A stretch of 5,360 nucleotides of DNA from an uncultured Bacilli bacterium (GTDB lineage Bacteria > Bacillota_I > Bacilli_A > RF39 > UBA660). The notes under the pieces were generated by a model. The model was not told the origin of the DNA, made no database searches, and was given only the letters and a program-made list of their open reading frames with translations. The stretch's first letter is position 1; the number at the start of each line of letters is the position of its first letter. Location of the stretch: contig CANQSC010000065.1 of NCBI GenBank assembly GCA_947626445.1, positions 1 to 5,360 of the forward strand, read 5' to 3'. This document shows positions 4,075 to 5,360 of this stretch, piece after piece. The translations under genes were made by a program, and so were the position numbers.

Positions 4075-4797
4075 CTAGAAATTATTAAAACCTTTTTCTA
4101 AAATTTCTTTACTTAAAGAAGCATCACTTGATTTTTTAATTGTTTTATCCATTAGTAAATGAACATGAGTCGGTTTAAGTAGTTTAAGTAACATTTCTTG
4201 ATGGGTAACAATTAATATAGCGCATGAATTATTTTCCATATAATTATTTAAAACTTTAGCAACATCTTTTATTGCGTCAACATCTAATCCTGAATCAATT
4301 TCATCTAAAATAATTAACTTAGGTTTTAAAAATAGCATTGTTAATAATTCATTTTTCTTTTTCTCGCCACCACTCATATTAACATTTACTTCTCTATGAA
4401 CAAAATCTTTATTAATATTTAATTCTTCACAAATCTTTTTATTTTCTTTATTAAAGGTAAAAATATCCATAGGACTACCCTTTTCTTGTAAAGCCGTTCT
4501 AATAAGTTCCACATTTTTAACGCCCTCAATTGGAAGTGGTGATTGAAAAATATAATAAATTCCTAATTTAGCAATTTCATCAGTTTTCAAATTAGTTATA
4601 TCTTTATCTTCAAAAAGAATTTGACCAGATGTTTTTTCTAGACTTGGATGGGATAATAAACTTTTACAAAGTGTACTTTTCCCCGCTCCATTAGGCCCCA
4701 TTATAACATGGACTTCTCCCTCATTTATTTCTAAATTGATATTATTTAATAATTCTTTATCAACTGTTTTAACACTTAAATTTTTAATCTGTAACAT
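4075..4797 (-). CDS. sufC: SufC, ABC-type ATPase of Fe-S cluster assembly
   Basis: Cytosolic ATPase that works with SufB/SufD to assemble Fe-S clusters; not a transporter. With the ATG at 4797 it has 240 residues, close to the usual length. Motifs: Walker A G-P-N-G-A-G-K-S at 34-41, Q-loop Q85, the signature S-G-G-E-K-K-K-N-E at 142-150 (the SufC form), Walker B L-I-I-L-D-E at 161-166 followed by I-D-S-G-L-D, and switch His H199 in V-T-H-Q. The start is chosen because GGTGAT (4804-4809) is six bases upstream and because the predicted transcript starts near 4813; a GTG at 4815 in the same frame would precede it. First gene of the operon, 42 bases ahead of the sufD-like gene; that gap contains the perfect palindrome TTGATTAATCAA (4058-4069). 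Confidence 0.95.
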   Translation of the reverse strand: MLQIKNLSVKTVDKELLNNINLEINEGEVHVIMGPNGAGKSTLCKSLLSHPSLEKTSGQILFEDKDITNLKTDEIAKLGIYYIFQSPLPIEGVKNVELIRTALQEKGSPMDIFTFNKENKKICEELNINKDFVHREVNVNMSGGEKKKNELLTMLFLKPKLIILDEIDSGLDVDAIKDVAKVLNNYMENNSCAILIVTHQEMLLKLLKPTHVHLLMDKTIKKSSDASLSKEILEKGFNNF

Positions 4798-4819
4798 AAT
4801 ATTATCACCAACCACCCAT

Positions 4820-4848
4820 ATTTTATCAAATGCACCTTAAAATGTCTA
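4820..4848 (-). promoter_or_regulatory. Promoter of the SUF operon
   Basis: On the minus strand, TAGACA (4843-4848) and TAAAAT (4820-4825) have 17-base spacing, and the -10 is preceded by TGA, making an extended -10 (TG-A-TAAAAT). The start would be near 4813, leaving a leader of about 15 bases before the sufC ATG. I see no palindromic repressor site around it. Confidence 0.6.
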
Positions 4849-4912
4849 CTAATCAAAAAGAGCTGGGTGTAAATTTTTTTTCGGGGTAAAATTATAAATT
4901 TATGATAAAATT

Positions 4913-5176
4913 ATGCTTAAGATAGGATGTGTTTTAAGTATGAAAAAAAGTAATGTAGAAAATAAGTTTACGACATATGTTAAAGAAGGAAAGTTAAACA
5001 TAAGTACAATTGAAGATATAATGTTAGAAGACTTAGAAAATTATAAAGAAGAATTAATTACTCATATAGAAGAATTGTTATTAAATAAAATTGATGAAAA
5101 AGATTTAATTAGTAAAAAAAAGATTACTGGTATGATAGAGGAATTAAGATTAAAAATAAAGGAACCGAAACATTAA
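4913..5176 (+). CDS. Hypothetical protein, possibly the first part of a frameshifted gene
   Basis: An 87-residue frame rich in Lys, Glu, Leu and Ile, mostly predicted helical, with no signal or membrane segment. I do not recognise it with confidence. The helical N-terminus (S-T-I-E-D-I-M-L-E-D-L, then E-E-L-I-T-H-I-E-E-L-L-L) is loosely like the start of UPF0236/ISLre2-type transposases. The true start is unclear: ATG 4913 has no SD; ATG 4940 (MKKSNVENK) has AGGA 12 bases upstream. The frame passes A-AAA-AAG at 5116-5122, after which the -1 frame looks more protein-like than the last 18 residues of this frame. It is divergent from the SUF operon and not obviously related to it. Confidence 0.45.
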   Translation: MLKIGCVLSMKKSNVENKFTTYVKEGKLNISTIEDIMLEDLENYKEELITHIEELLLNKIDEKDLISKKKITGMIEELRLKIKEPKH

Positions 5177-5298
5177 CTTTAGTTTTAATAACAGGAAAAA
5201 TAAAGATGAAAAGAACTGTATTACAAATAATTGATGATATAAATATAAAAGATTACTGTTTAAAAAGCAAATTAATATTACCCATGGACGGAGTTTAA
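5116..5298 (+). pseudogene. -1 frame continuation of the preceding ORF
   Basis: Open in the -1 frame from just after TAA 5113-5115 to TAA 5296-5298, reading K-K-D-Y-W-Y-D-R-G, then K-G-T-E-T-L-T-L-V-L-I-T-G and K-I-K-M-K-R-T-V-L. A stretch of the form T-L-x-T-x-x-G-x-I-x-x-K-R-T follows the helical N-terminus of several transposase families (UPF0236/ISLre2, ISKra4), so this may be the real second part of the protein. After the stop, the original frame is open again from 5276 to the window edge (E-F-K-F-I-G-K-H-K-K-R-K-N-S-W-Y at 5291-5338). The pattern fits a decayed gene with two or more frameshifts; the family call is weak. Confidence 0.35.
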
Positions 5299-5360
5299 AT
5301 TTATCGGAAAACATAAAAAAAGAAAGAACTCATGGTATAATATACCTATATTAAAGATAA

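Noticed and set aside
4887..4914. Direct repeat TAAAATTAT (4887-4895 and 4906-4914) in the divergent intergenic region, as a regulator site.
   Set aside because: Short A/T words of this kind are expected by chance at this base composition; no symmetry or link to a promoter was seen.

Overview
The window is very AT-rich. It carries a SUF iron-sulfur cluster operon of the Gram-positive type (sufC, sufD-like, sufS, sufU), a GreA-type factor and a YlmC/YmxH-type PRC-barrel protein. This set suggests a low-GC Firmicute, most likely a Bacilli or Mollicutes-related lineage; that is inference. The three visible Trp codons in confident genes are TGG and no gene is broken by an in-frame TGA, so the standard code fits better than the Mycoplasma code.

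Left edge, 1-170: the first codons of a minus-strand gene resembling the start of a MurJ/SpoVB-type flippase, with promoter and ribosome site. It stops after 21 codons and looks like a remnant.

205-930: this is the most interesting part and contains no gene of ordinary size. Two tandem, homologous modules each have a strong plus-strand sigma-A-type promoter, a leader that can fold over its own Shine-Dalgarno (SD) site, a tiny hydrophobic peptide ORF (34 and 25 residues), two hairpins, and an equally strong convergent minus-strand promoter that would make a short RNA antisense to the end of the peptide mRNA. This is the layout of a type I toxin-antitoxin locus. The two copies preserve RNA structure by compensatory changes, while the peptides have diverged. 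I do not recognise the peptide family.

934-1740: a minus-strand pair, a GreA-like elongation factor followed by a YlmC/YmxH-like protein. No terminator is seen between the YlmC stop codon and the antisense promoter of module 2.

1747-4848: the SUF operon on the minus strand, from a promoter at 4820-4848 to a terminator at 1747-1776. SufC (ATPase), a short SufD-like scaffold, SufS (cysteine desulfurase) and SufU (zinc-dependent sulfur acceptor) would together assemble Fe-S clusters. sufB, normally last in sufCDSUB, is absent from the operon, and SufD is about half the usual length.

4849-5360: a divergent plus-strand reading frame of unknown function. It may continue in the -1 frame after an A-AAA-AAG heptamer and may be part of a decayed transposase-like gene running off the window.
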